Shown: positions 42,988 through 51,213 of the stretch, piece by piece
How positions within the stretch are numbered: position 1 is the first letter of the stretch
Layout: each line of letters begins with the position of its first letter
Assembly: GCA_964433845.1 (NCBI GenBank)
Contig: CAYSTA010000002.1
Coordinates: 9,643 to 73,642 of the forward strand
Direction: 5' to 3'
DNA from: MAG-121220-bin8 sp964433845
GTDB lineage: Bacteria > Bacteroidota > Bacteroidia > Flavobacteriales > Flavobacteriaceae
DNA length: 64,000 nt
Program-made: the position numbers and the translations under genes
Notes under the pieces: generated by a model
Databases searched by the model: none
Told to the model about the DNA's origin: nothing
Seen by the model: only the letters and a program-made list of their open reading frames with translations

Positions 42988-45084
42988 ATGAAAAATATAT
43001 ATTTAAACATCACTTTATTAATATTTTCTTTCTCACTATTTTCTCAAATAGATAGATCTATTCCTAAAGCTGATCCAGCCCCTCAAATTAATTTTGAAGA
43101 ACCCATCTCTTTTGAACTGAAAAATGGATTAAAAGTAATGTTGATTGAAAATCATAAGCTTCCTAGAGTGTCTATTAATTTGTTAATAGATAACCCTCCT
43201 ATTTTTGAAGGAGATTTAAATGGTATTGGTTATCTCACTGGAGGAATAATGGGTAAAGGCAATGCATATCAAGATAAAGATAGCGTAAATGAAGAAATAG
43301 ATTTTATGGGAGCTAGAATGAGTTTTTCCTCTCAAAGTGGATTTGCTAGTTCCCTCTCAAGATATTTTGAAAGAACTATTACAATGTTTTCACAAAGTGC
43401 ACTAAATCCAAGTTTCACAGAAGAAGAATTTAATCAAGAAAAAAATATTCTTTTAGACAACATAAAGAATAATGAAAAAAATACTGTATCTATTGCTAGA
43501 AGGGTAGAAGATGTATTAGCATATGGAGTTGATCATCCCTATGGAGCATTTACAACTATAGAATCTATGGAAAAAATTGAATTAAAAAATGCTATAGAAT
43601 TCTATGAAAATTATTATAAACCTAATAATGCATATCTAGTAGTTATTGGAGATATAAATGTAAATAAAACAAAAAAGCTAGTAAGAAAACTCTTTGGAAA
43701 ATGGAAAAATGATCCAAAACTTGATTTAAAATTTTCTAAAGGATCTATAAATGAGATTAAAAATCCTGATACTATAGAAGATATATCTATTAATGTTATT
43801 GATATGCCTAATTCAGCTAATTCTGAAATAACATTTCAAAATCTTATTAATCTAAAAATGTCAGATAAGGATTACTATAGTGCTTTAATAGCTAATAGAA
43901 TTCTAGGGGCTGGACCAGAATCAAGATTGTTCAACAATATAAGAGAAGATAAAGGATATGCATATGGTGCATATTCATCAATTGGAGATGATAAATACAG
44001 TAAAGCAAAATTTAGAGCTACTACATCTACTAGATTTCAGGTAACTGATAGTGCTTTAATAGAAATAATTAAAGAGGTTAAAAAAATTCGTACAATACCA
44101 GTCTCTAAAGAAGAATTAAAAAATGCTAAAGCTAAATATTTAGGAGAGTTTGTATTAGCGATGGAGAGACCCTCTACCATTGCTAATTATGCAATAAATA
44201 TTGAAATGAATGATTTAAATCCAAATTATTATAAAACTTTTTTATCTAATATTAATAAAGTCAGTATTGATGATGTAAAGAACGCAGCAAACAAATATTT
44301 TAAATTAAATAATGCACAACTAGTAGTTACAGGAAAAGGTTCTGAAATCATAGAAAAGTTAGAAAATATAACTATTGATAATAATAAAATAGCTCTTAAA
44401 TTTTATGATAAAAGGGGGTCATTAACTCAAAAGCCCCAAGAAACTGAAACTCCAGAGGGAATAACAGCTAAGTCAATTGTTCAAAATTATTTAAATGCAA
44501 TAGGTGGAGTAAAAAAATTAAAATCTGTTGAATCTCTTATTTTAAAATATGAGGGAGAAGTTATGGGAGCTTCAATAGTTAGTGAAGAAAAAAGGCTTGA
44601 AAAAAAGTATACAAATTCAACTTCTATGAATGGAAATTTAATGATGAAAATGGTTGTAACTGAAGACAATGCTTTTATTAAACAAGGTCCTAATAAAATG
44701 GATTTACCTGAAAATTTTCATAACGATTTAAAAAATTCATTAGGAATATTTGCTGAATTAAGTCTTATAGACAATCCTAATTTAAAATTTGTTGGTAAAG
44801 AAATTTATGAAGACACTGAAGTATATGCAATTGAGATTAATGGAGAAATGATGTCAAGCAAATTTTTATATGATGTCAATTCAGGTTTAAAAATTAAAGA
44901 GATAGCTGTAACAAATATGGGAGGGCAACCTCAAACTCAAGAATCTATAATTGGAAATTATAAAGACTATAATGGAATTTTATTACCAACTGAGAGGTCT
45001 CAATCAATGGGACCACAATCCATTGAAATGAAACTTATTGATGTTCTATTTAATGAAAAGTTTGATGACAACGATTTTAATTAA
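42988..45084 (+). CDS. M16 family peptidase-like protein, non-catalytic, with C-terminal extension
   Basis: 698 residues. The signal peptide (LNITLLIFSFSLFS) is followed by an M16 fold in which the HxxEH site is replaced (GIGYLTGGIMGKGNAYQD), so it cannot bind zinc in the normal way. The substrate-side Arg/Tyr motif of the M16 C-terminal half is kept (LFNNIREDKGYAYGAYSSIGDD). After residue 470 or so there is a further domain of about 220 residues starting PEGITAKSIVQNYLNAIGGVKKLKS, which resembles the LolA/outer-membrane-lipoprotein-sorting-like domains found in Bacteroidota. It probably pairs with the catalytic subunit encoded 4 bases upstream. Confidence 0.9.
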   Translation: MKNIYLNITLLIFSFSLFSQIDRSIPKADPAPQINFEEPISFELKNGLKVMLIENHKLPRVSINLLIDNPPIFEGDLNGIGYLTGGIMGKGNAYQDKDSVNEEIDFMGARMSFSSQSGFASSLSRYFERTITMFSQSALNPSFTEEEFNQEKNILLDNIKNNEKNTVSIARRVEDVLAYGVDHPYGAFTTIESMEKIELKNAIEFYENYYKPNNAYLVVIGDINVNKTKKLVRKLFGKWKNDPKLDLKFSKGSINEIKNPDTIEDISINVIDMPNSANSEITFQNLINLKMSDKDYYSALIANRILGAGPESRLFNNIREDKGYAYGAYSSIGDDKYSKAKFRATTSTRFQVTDSALIEIIKEVKKIRTIPVSKEELKNAKAKYLGEFVLAMERPSTIANYAINIEMNDLNPNYYKTFLSNINKVSIDDVKNAANKYFKLNNAQLVVTGKGSEIIEKLENITIDNNKIALKFYDKRGSLTQKPQETETPEGITAKSIVQNYLNAIGGVKKLKSVESLILKYEGEVMGASIVSEEKRLEKKYTNSTSMNGNLMMKMVVTEDNAFIKQGPNKMDLPENFHNDLKNSLGIFAELSLIDNPNLKFVGKEIYEDTEVYAIEINGEMMSSKFLYDVNSGLKIKEIAVTNMGGQPQTQESIIGNYKDYNGILLPTERSQSMGPQSIEMKLIDVLFNEKFDDNDFN

Positions 45085-45091
45085 TAATTGA

Positions 45092-45634
45092 TTATTCCCA
45101 TTGAAATGTTTCAATGATTTTTTTAATATCATTTTTTACATATGAAATTGAAGGCAGTAAAGAATCGTAGTTTGGTTTAGAATTAAAATAAAGGGATCCA
45201 GTTAAAAAATTTGAAATTGAATCTGTAACATAAAATTGAATGTTTGATGGCGCCTCCCCTATAAAAGAATAAGAAAGCGCAAATACATTTTTATCTATTT
45301 TATTAAACTCACTAGTATTAATACTAGAAACTAAAGAAGAATTATCTGAAATTTTTTGATTAAAATCATGCCTAATCAATTCTAAATTATTCATTATTTT
45401 AATATTTGAAATAAAAATATCTGCTTTTAAAAAATCATAGTTAATTTTTGCATTACAATTGGAATCAAAACTTATTTTCGAATCAGAATTAATTGCAAAT
45501 GAATAACCACATTTACTTGAAATAATTTCATACTTAGGGAAAGAAAATTGATGAGCTAAATATGCTTTCTGTTTTGGCAAATGAAACTCTTCACATCCAA
45601 TTATTATAAATAAGATTATTAATAGTCTAAACAT
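45092..45634 (-). CDS. gldD: gliding motility lipoprotein GldD
   Basis: 180 residues with lipobox IIIGC (Cys about 14) and mature start EEFHLPKQKAYLAHQFSFPKY. The family pattern QFYVTDSISNFLTGSLYF and PNYDSLLPSISYVKNDI is present at the end. GldD is required for gliding and type IX secretion in Flavobacterium johnsoniae and lies next to gldE there, as here (abutting genes, no gap). Confidence 0.92.
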   Translation of the reverse strand: MFRLLIILFIIIGCEEFHLPKQKAYLAHQFSFPKYEIISSKCGYSFAINSDSKISFDSNCNAKINYDFLKADIFISNIKIMNNLELIRHDFNQKISDNSSLVSSINTSEFNKIDKNVFALSYSFIGEAPSNIQFYVTDSISNFLTGSLYFNSKPNYDSLLPSISYVKNDIKKIIETFQWE

Positions 45635-46945
45635 TTATTTTTTAATTGAAATTTTAATTTTTTTGATTCTTTTTCTGTCAATTTCCTCAATTTTAAACTT
45701 TACATTCTTTACTTTTAAAACAGACCCTTTCTTTGGAAAATAACCAAACTGTTCTAGAATAAAACCTGCAATAGTCTCAGATTCTCCTTTTCTATTTTCA
45801 AAAATATCTTCATCCTTAATATCTATAGCCCTGTAAAAATCTTTTAAATTAGTTTTTCCATCAAAAATATAATTATTGGAATCTATTTTGTAGTACGATA
45901 AATCTTCTTGGTAGAATTTATCTTTTAAACCTCCAACTATCTCCTCAACAATATCCTCCATTGTTATTATACCAGAGTTTCCTCCGTACTCATCAACTAC
46001 AATTGCAAAATGAATTTTTAATTGTTGAAATTCACTAAGTAAATCATCTAATTTTTTGTTTTCAGGAACAAAATAAGGCTCCCTAATTAATTCATTCCAT
46101 TTATAATCCTTTTCATTTATAAAAGGGAACAAGTCTTTTAAATAAATAACTCCTATTATCTTATCAATCTTTTCTTCAAAAACAGGAATCCTTGAATAAC
46201 CTTCTTCTCTCACTTGTTTAATAAGTTCATCAAAAGTTAAATCTTTAGAAACAGAGAAAACATCTATTCTAGGCTTCATAACTTGTTTTGTTTCTATACT
46301 TCCAAAAGAAACAATTCCTTTTAAAATTTTTTGCTCATCTTTTGATGTTTCACTTTTATCAGTAAGTTCTAAAGCATCAGATAATTTATCAACTGATAAG
46401 TTGGTTGATTTAAAAACTAATTTTTTTTGAATAAATTCTGTCATCATACTCATAGGAATCGTTAAAAAAAAGAAAATATATTTATCTAATATTTGTATTG
46501 GTAATGCCATCTTCTTTGAAAAAGAAACAGGATTCCTATTTGCGTATACTTTTGGTAATATTTCTCCAAATAATAAAATAAATAGGGTTATTACTCCCAC
46601 TTCAAGTATAAAGTTTGCCCAAAAAGGGATAAAAGAAAAATACATTGTATCTCCAAAAGAAGAAAAAAGTAGCACTATTGCAATATTTATAAAGTTATTT
46701 GAAACTAATAAAGCAGCCAATAATCTTTTAGGCTTATTCCTTAGATTATAGACAAGTTTTAAACTCTTATTTTTAGAATTATTTGCTTTTTTAATTTCAG
46801 TACTAGAAAGTGAAAAAAAGGCAACTTCAGATCCCGAAATCAAAGCAGAAAAAATTAACAGTAAGATTATTAAGATTATTTTAAAGACTATTGTATACGT
46901 ATCTATAAAAAACAGTATAGTAATTAGATTTATTTGAGCCTCCAA
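45635..46945 (-). CDS. gldE: gliding-associated membrane protein GldE (CNNM/CorC family)
   Basis: 436 residues. The N-terminal CNNM transmembrane domain (about 15-180) contains ALISGSEVAFFSLSSTEIKK. Two CBS domains follow, with TKQVMKPRIDVFSV, VREEGYSRIPVFEEKIDKIIGVIYLKDL and HFAIVVDEYGGNSGIITMEDIVEEIVGG. The protein ends with a CorC/HlyC domain (KKGSVLKVKNVKFKIEEIDR). In F. johnsoniae extra GldE compensates for some gldB changes. Same operon as gldD, downstream of ssb by 21 bases. Confidence 0.92.
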   Translation of the reverse strand: MEAQINLITILFFIDTYTIVFKIILIILLLIFSALISGSEVAFFSLSSTEIKKANNSKNKSLKLVYNLRNKPKRLLAALLVSNNFINIAIVLLFSSFGDTMYFSFIPFWANFILEVGVITLFILLFGEILPKVYANRNPVSFSKKMALPIQILDKYIFFFLTIPMSMMTEFIQKKLVFKSTNLSVDKLSDALELTDKSETSKDEQKILKGIVSFGSIETKQVMKPRIDVFSVSKDLTFDELIKQVREEGYSRIPVFEEKIDKIIGVIYLKDLFPFINEKDYKWNELIREPYFVPENKKLDDLLSEFQQLKIHFAIVVDEYGGNSGIITMEDIVEEIVGGLKDKFYQEDLSYYKIDSNNYIFDGKTNLKDFYRAIDIKDEDIFENRKGESETIAGFILEQFGYFPKKGSVLKVKNVKFKIEEIDRKRIKKIKISIKK

Positions 46946-46965
46946 TATTATATTAAAAAATTGAT

Positions 46966-47391
46966 TTAGAACGGTAAATCATCAGCTTCATTACTTTCGT
47001 TTGAAGGTTGATCTTGTTGAATATTTTCCTGACTAATATCAGTATTTAAATCATTTTTGGTATTCAAAAAATTAAATTCTGAAACATGAATTTCAGTAGA
47101 GTATCTTTGAGTTCCATCCTCAGATTGCCACTTTCTTGTCTTTATTTTTCCTTCAACATAAATTTTATCTCCTTTTTTAAGGTATTTTTCGCATATTTCA
47201 GCTGCTTTATTTTTTACAACCAAATTGTGCCATTCAGTATTTGAAATTTTTTCTCCTGTAGCTTTATTTGTATAATTTTCATTTGTAGCAATTGGAAACC
47301 TGCCTATACATCCACCTCCATCAAAATGATGCATTTTAACATCATCTCCTAGATTACCTATTAACATTACTTTATTTAAAGACCCACTCAT
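46966..47391 (-). CDS. ssb: single-stranded DNA-binding protein
   Basis: I start the gene at ATG 47391 (SGSLNKVMLIGNLGDDVKMH), giving 141 residues. An in-frame ATG at 47430 is excluded because the promoter elements at 47412-47440 cover it. The OB fold shows FPIATNENYTNKATGEK, EWHNLVVKNKAAEICEKYLKKGD and YVEGKIKTRKW. After a short acidic linker the protein ends EADDLPF, the SSB tip that recruits partner proteins. It lies between mutY and gldE, all on the minus strand. Confidence 0.96.
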   Translation of the reverse strand: MSGSLNKVMLIGNLGDDVKMHHFDGGGCIGRFPIATNENYTNKATGEKISNTEWHNLVVKNKAAEICEKYLKKGDKIYVEGKIKTRKWQSEDGTQRYSTEIHVSEFNFLNTKNDLNTDISQENIQQDQPSNESNEADDLPF

Positions 47392-47411
47392 TTCTTTAAT
47401 TTTAATACGTT

Positions 47412-47440
47412 CAAATATACGAAAAAGCAAATATTACCAA
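47412..47440 (-). promoter_or_regulatory. ssb promoter (Bacteroidota type), fixes the ssb start
   Basis: Minus-strand TTG (complement of 47438-47440), 18-base spacer, TATATTTG (complement of 47412-47419). The ssb ATG at 47391 lies 20 bases beyond. The element overlaps the end of mutY. Confidence 0.7.
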
Positions 47441-48504
47441 TTATAGTTCGAAAGGAAATTAGAAATTGGTTTTGGAAATGGATACATGTTTAAATTTTTA
47501 ATATTTGTTTTATTCTTTTTTATGTTTTTAACATCAAAAATCCAAAATGAGTAAATGATATTTTGATGAGAAAGTTTATGGTTAAAACTTTTATTTTGAT
47601 ACAAATAGAATTCAAGTTTGTTAGATTTAAAAAATTTCTTTTCTTTTAATTTAATTGATAAGTTTTTTTTATCCAATAATTTTTCTGATTCAATAAGGGG
47701 AAACTGATATAAATTTTGCCAAATATCTTTATTGATTCTTTTTTCGATTACAGTATTTCCATTTAGAGATTTTATAATTAAAAAATTAAAAAATCTTTCT
47801 TTAACTTTTTTCTTACCAGTCTTTACAGGAAAAATGGAAGTTTTTTGATTTAAATATGCATAACAAGTTTTTTGATAAATACATTTATTACATATTGGAT
47901 TTTTTGGTTTACAAACCAATGATCCAAACTCCATTATAGCTTGATTGAAATCAGAAGGATTTTTTTTAGATATTAACTTTTTTGCAATATTTCTAAACTC
48001 TTTAAAAGATTTGCTAGTGTTAATTGGAATTTTAATTCCAATTAATCGAGATAAAAACCTATAAACATTCCCATCCACAACAGGATTAATTTCATTTATT
48101 GAAAAAGAACTTATTGCACTGGCAGTATAATCCCCAATTCCTGGTAATTTAATCAGGTTTTCATATTTAGAGGGGAAAATCCCATCAAAATTTTCAACAA
48201 CAATTTTAGCTGTTTTATGTAGATTTCTAGCTCTACTATAATACCCAAGACCTTCCCATAACTTCAAGACTTCTTTTTCTGAAGCAAAAGCCAATGTTTT
48301 AACATTTGGATATTTTTTAATAAAAAGATTATAATAAGGAAGACCTTGAACTATTTTAGTTTGTTGCAAAATGATTTCCGATAGCCAAATTTTATAAGGA
48401 TTATTTGTATTTCTCCATGGAAGTTCTCTTTTATTTGTGCTATACCAACTAATCAAATTGTTAGAAAAACTATTTAAAAAACTTCGTGATAAATTAAAAA
48501 CCAA
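47434..48504 (-). CDS. mutY: adenine DNA glycosylase MutY
   Basis: Removes adenine opposite 8-oxoguanine. 356 residues: catalytic helix-hairpin-helix domain with RELPWRNTNNPYKIWLSEII, LWEGLGYYSRARNLHKTA, KLPGIGDYTASAISSF and VVDGNVYRFLSRL (catalytic Asp), the [4Fe-4S] loop C-x6-C-x2-C-x5-C in CKPKNPICNKCIYQKTC, and a C-terminal NUDIX-like domain that reads 8-oxoG. Divergent from the HU gene. Confidence 0.96.
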   Translation of the reverse strand: MVFNLSRSFLNSFSNNLISWYSTNKRELPWRNTNNPYKIWLSEIILQQTKIVQGLPYYNLFIKKYPNVKTLAFASEKEVLKLWEGLGYYSRARNLHKTAKIVVENFDGIFPSKYENLIKLPGIGDYTASAISSFSINEINPVVDGNVYRFLSRLIGIKIPINTSKSFKEFRNIAKKLISKKNPSDFNQAIMEFGSLVCKPKNPICNKCIYQKTCYAYLNQKTSIFPVKTGKKKVKERFFNFLIIKSLNGNTVIEKRINKDIWQNLYQFPLIESEKLLDKKNLSIKLKEKKFFKSNKLEFYLYQNKSFNHKLSHQNIIYSFWIFDVKNIKKNKTNIKNLNMYPFPKPISNFLSNYNW

Positions 48505-48556
48505 AATAGTTAGTATTAATAGAGTTATTAAAAAGTGTATTTAGAATATAAATTTA

Positions 48557-48564
48557 TATATTTG
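48557..48564 (+). promoter_or_regulatory. candidate -7 element of the HU gene
   Basis: TATATTTG lies 36 bases before ATG 48601 and supports that start over an upstream in-frame ATG at 48535. No TTG at -33 is visible. Confidence 0.45.
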
Positions 48565-48600
48565 GCAACTGAAAAAGTAAACATAAATAAAAATAAGATT

Positions 48601-48882
48601 ATGACCAAAGCAGAGATTGTATCAAAAATTTCCAATAATTTAGGATTAGAAAAAAATGAAGTTCTTGCTACTGTAGAAAATTTAATGAATGAGATTAAAA
48701 ACTCTCTTAATAATGGAGAAAATGTTTATTTAAGAGGATTTGGAAGTTTTATTGTAAAGAAAAGAGCTGAAAAAACAGGTCGAAATATCTCAAAAAACAC
48801 AACTATTAGAATCCCTGCCCATCATGTTCCTGCTTTTAAACCTGCCAAAGTGTTTGTAAATGGTGTAAAGAAAAATAATTAA
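48601..48882 (+). CDS. HU/IHF-family DNA-binding protein
   Basis: 93 residues from ATG 48601 (TKAEIVSKISNNLGLEKNEV). The dimerisation core and beta-arm are typical: VYLRGFGSFIVKKRAEKTGR, then TIRIPAHHVPAFKPAKVF. It bends DNA as a dimer. Upstream sequence in the same frame back to 48535 has no HU similarity and contains the promoter. A tiny basic protein gene begins 14 bases after the stop. Confidence 0.95.
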   Translation: MTKAEIVSKISNNLGLEKNEVLATVENLMNEIKNSLNNGENVYLRGFGSFIVKKRAEKTGRNISKNTTIRIPAHHVPAFKPAKVFVNGVKKNN

Positions 48883-48896
48883 TTAAAAAATAATCT

Positions 48897-48986
48897 ATGC
48901 CAAGTGGTAAAAAAAGAAAAAGACACAAGGTAGCTACTCATAAGCGAAAAAAAAGAAGTCGAGCTAATCGACACAAAAAGAAATAG
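48897..48986 (+). CDS. 29-residue highly basic protein between HU and rng
   Basis: ATG at 48897, stop TAG at 48984-48986; the product begins MPSGKKRKRHKVATHKRKKR and ends RANRHKKK. More than half of its residues are Lys, Arg or His and none is acidic. It starts 14 bases after the HU gene on the same strand and precedes the rng leader. I recall very similar short proteins in this position in other Bacteroidota, so it is probably real and conserved. Composition suggests binding to ribosomal RNA or DNA, such as a very small ribosomal protein, but I cannot name it with certainty. Confidence 0.75.
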   Translation: MPSGKKRKRHKVATHKRKKRSRANRHKKK

Positions 48987-49005
48987 TATACATTGTTTCT
49001 TATAC

Positions 49006-49020
49006 GAACGATATACGTTC
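49006..49020 (+). repeat. inverted repeat in the rng leader region
   Basis: GAACG-ATATA-CGTTC, a 5-base stem with 5-base loop followed by TTTG, lies 20 bases after the small basic gene. It may be a weak terminator for the HU transcript or part of the rng leader. Confidence 0.4.
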
Positions 49021-49103
49021 TTTGAAATGAAGTTTTTTTTAGTATTTGTTCATTACTAATTATTCTTCCCCGTAAAATTAAATCCTGTATATATAGTATA
49101 ACC

Positions 49104-49126
49104 TATTCATATTAATAATATGAATA
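49104..49126 (+). repeat. 9-base-arm hairpin just upstream of rng
   Basis: TATTCATAT-TAATA-ATATGAATA is a perfect 9-base inverted repeat ending 14 bases before the GTG start of rng. RNase E/G genes in other bacteria control their own messenger through leader hairpins, so this is a candidate for such control. It contains no T run for termination. Confidence 0.45.
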
Positions 49127-49140
49127 CTAAATCATAAATT

Positions 49141-50691
49141 GTGAGTAAAGAAATTATTATTCGATCAAATTCTACTGCAGTTGATTTTGCATTACTTAAA
49201 AACGGAAAATTAATTGAACTTCATAAACAAAATGATGGAAATAAGTTTAATGTGGGTGACATTTTTTTAGCCAGAACAAAAAAAACTATCTCTGGTTTAA
49301 ATGCAGCATTTGTAAATGTTGGTTATGATAAAGATGCTTTTTTACATTATCATGACCTAGGTCCAAAAATTCTATCTATAATAAAGTTCATTAAAGGTGT
49401 AAGTACAGGTAAAATAAAGAATTTTTCCCTTGACAGATTTCATTTTGAATCAGAAATTGACAAGGAAGGGAGTATCTCTGATGTTATAAGCCCTAACCAA
49501 TCTGTTTTGGTTCAAATTATCAAAGAACCAATATCTACAAAAGGCCCTAGAATTAGTTCAGAATTGTCTTTTGCTGGACGTTTTCTAGTATTAGTGCCTT
49601 TTTCTAATAGAATTTCTATTTCTCAAAAAATAGAAAGTAGAGAAGAAAAAAGCAGATTAAAAAGATTAGTCCAAAGTATAAAACCTAAAGGTTTTGGAGT
49701 CATAGTTAGAACAGTTGCAAAAGATAAAAAAGTTGCTGAGCTGGATAAAGATTTACAAAACTTATATGGGTACTGGATACAACTTTGTAAAAAAATAAAA
49801 GGAGCTCAAATGCCTTTAAAAGTACAAAGTGAACTAAATAGATCTTCATCAATTTTAAGAGATATTTTTAACGACTCCTTCACGGGAATTTATGTTAATC
49901 AAAAATCCATGTTTTTAGAGATTAAGGATTATTTAAAACAAATTGCTCCTAATAAGCAATCTATTTTAAAGCTTCATAATTCTGATATACCAATTTTTGA
50001 ACAGTATGGAGTTGAACGTCAAATTAAAACAGCCTTTGGAAGAACTGTAACAATGAGCAAAGGTGCTTATCTAATTATTGAGCATACTGAAGCACTTCAT
50101 GTTATAGATGTAAACAGTGGAAATAGATCAGCAAAAGCAAAAAATCAAGAAGAAACTGCTCTTGAAGTAAATTTAGTAGCTGCTTCAGAAATTGCTAGAC
50201 AATTAAGGCTTAGAGACATGGGTGGAATCATAGTTATTGACTTTATAGATATGACAAGCCCAGAAAACAGAAAAAATCTATTTGATCATTTTAAAACTGA
50301 AATGGAGTCAGATAGAGCTAAGCACAAAATTCTTCCACCAAGTAAAATTGGATTAATTCAGATGACTCGACAAAGAGTAAGACCAGAGATGGAAATAAAA
50401 ACAAAAGAATTAAATCCAAATACTAATGGAACTGTTGAAGCTCCAATTGTTTTAATTGATAAAATTTCAAATAAATTAGAAAAAATCATAAATAATAAAA
50501 AGTACGATAATAAAAAACTCGTTTTACATTTGCATCCATTTATAGCTGCATACGTAAAAAGTGGTTATCCTTCTATTAGATCAAAATGGTATTTTGATCA
50601 TAAAAGATGGATTAAAATTATCCCTAGAGATGCTTACACCTATTTACATTTTCGATTTTTCGATAAAGATGGTAAAATCATCAATGTATAG
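49141..50691 (+). CDS. rng: ribonuclease G/E family endoribonuclease
   Basis: 516 residues from GTG 49141 (SKEIIIRSNSTAVDFALLKNG). An S1-like domain at the N-terminus (VGDIFLARTKKTISGLNAAFVNVGYDKDAFLHYHD) is followed by the catalytic DNase-I-like core with TEALHVIDVNSGNRS and GGIIVIDFIDM, where the metal-binding aspartates lie. The length and lack of a long C-terminal scaffold indicate RNase G rather than RNase E. A zinc-link CxxC is not obvious. It is followed directly by an intrinsic terminator. Confidence 0.95.
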   Translation: MSKEIIIRSNSTAVDFALLKNGKLIELHKQNDGNKFNVGDIFLARTKKTISGLNAAFVNVGYDKDAFLHYHDLGPKILSIIKFIKGVSTGKIKNFSLDRFHFESEIDKEGSISDVISPNQSVLVQIIKEPISTKGPRISSELSFAGRFLVLVPFSNRISISQKIESREEKSRLKRLVQSIKPKGFGVIVRTVAKDKKVAELDKDLQNLYGYWIQLCKKIKGAQMPLKVQSELNRSSSILRDIFNDSFTGIYVNQKSMFLEIKDYLKQIAPNKQSILKLHNSDIPIFEQYGVERQIKTAFGRTVTMSKGAYLIIEHTEALHVIDVNSGNRSAKAKNQEETALEVNLVAASEIARQLRLRDMGGIIVIDFIDMTSPENRKNLFDHFKTEMESDRAKHKILPPSKIGLIQMTRQRVRPEMEIKTKELNPNTNGTVEAPIVLIDKISNKLEKIINNKKYDNKKLVLHLHPFIAAYVKSGYPSIRSKWYFDHKRWIKIIPRDAYTYLHFRFFDKDGKIINV

Positions 50692-50692
50692 T

Positions 50693-50722
50693 AAAAAAGC
50701 GGCTTAATGCCGCTTTTTTTTT
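50693..50722 (+). terminator. intrinsic terminator after rng
   Basis: AAAAAAGCGGC-TTAAT-GCCGCTTTTTTTTT: a 5-base GC stem extended by A/T pairs, 5-base loop, nine T. It begins 2 bases after the rng stop. Confidence 0.92.
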
Positions 50723-50748
50723 GTTCAAAATTGTTCTAATTTCCATAG

Positions 50749-51213
50749 ATGAATAATTTCGATTTAACATTAAAAGAAATTGAAAGAAAATTACAGCATT
50801 ACTGCTCGTATCAAGATAGATGCCATAAAGAAGTTATCGAAAAATTAAAAACATATAAAATTAAATCCTCTGATTTAAGTCAAATAATATCCAACTTAAT
50901 TAATGAAAACTTTTTAAATGAATCTAGATTCTCAAAAAGTTTTGTAAGAGGAAAGTTTAATATAAAAAGCTGGGGGAAAGTAAGAATCCAGAATGAATTA
51001 AAAAAAAGAAATATATCTGCTTATAATATCTCCCTTGGGATGAAAGAGATTAATGAAATAGATTATCATAAAAAGCTTGATCATATTTTTAATAAAAAAT
51101 TATCATCTTTGGTTGGAATAAATACTATTTCAAAAAAGAAAAAAATCATTTCTTACTTGACATATAGAGGATGGGAAAGCAATTTAATATATGATAAAAT
51201 CAATGAAATATAA
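50749..51213 (+). CDS. recX: recombination regulator RecX
   Basis: Small three-helix-repeat protein of 154 residues that modulates RecA filaments. Family features: LTLKEIERKLQHYCSYQDRC, LINENFLNESRFSKSFVRGK and GKVRIQNELKKRNIS. No recA gene is in the window. It overlaps the next gene by 11 bases at its end. Confidence 0.92.
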   Translation: MNNFDLTLKEIERKLQHYCSYQDRCHKEVIEKLKTYKIKSSDLSQIISNLINENFLNESRFSKSFVRGKFNIKSWGKVRIQNELKKRNISAYNISLGMKEINEIDYHKKLDHIFNKKLSSLVGINTISKKKKIISYLTYRGWESNLIYDKINEI

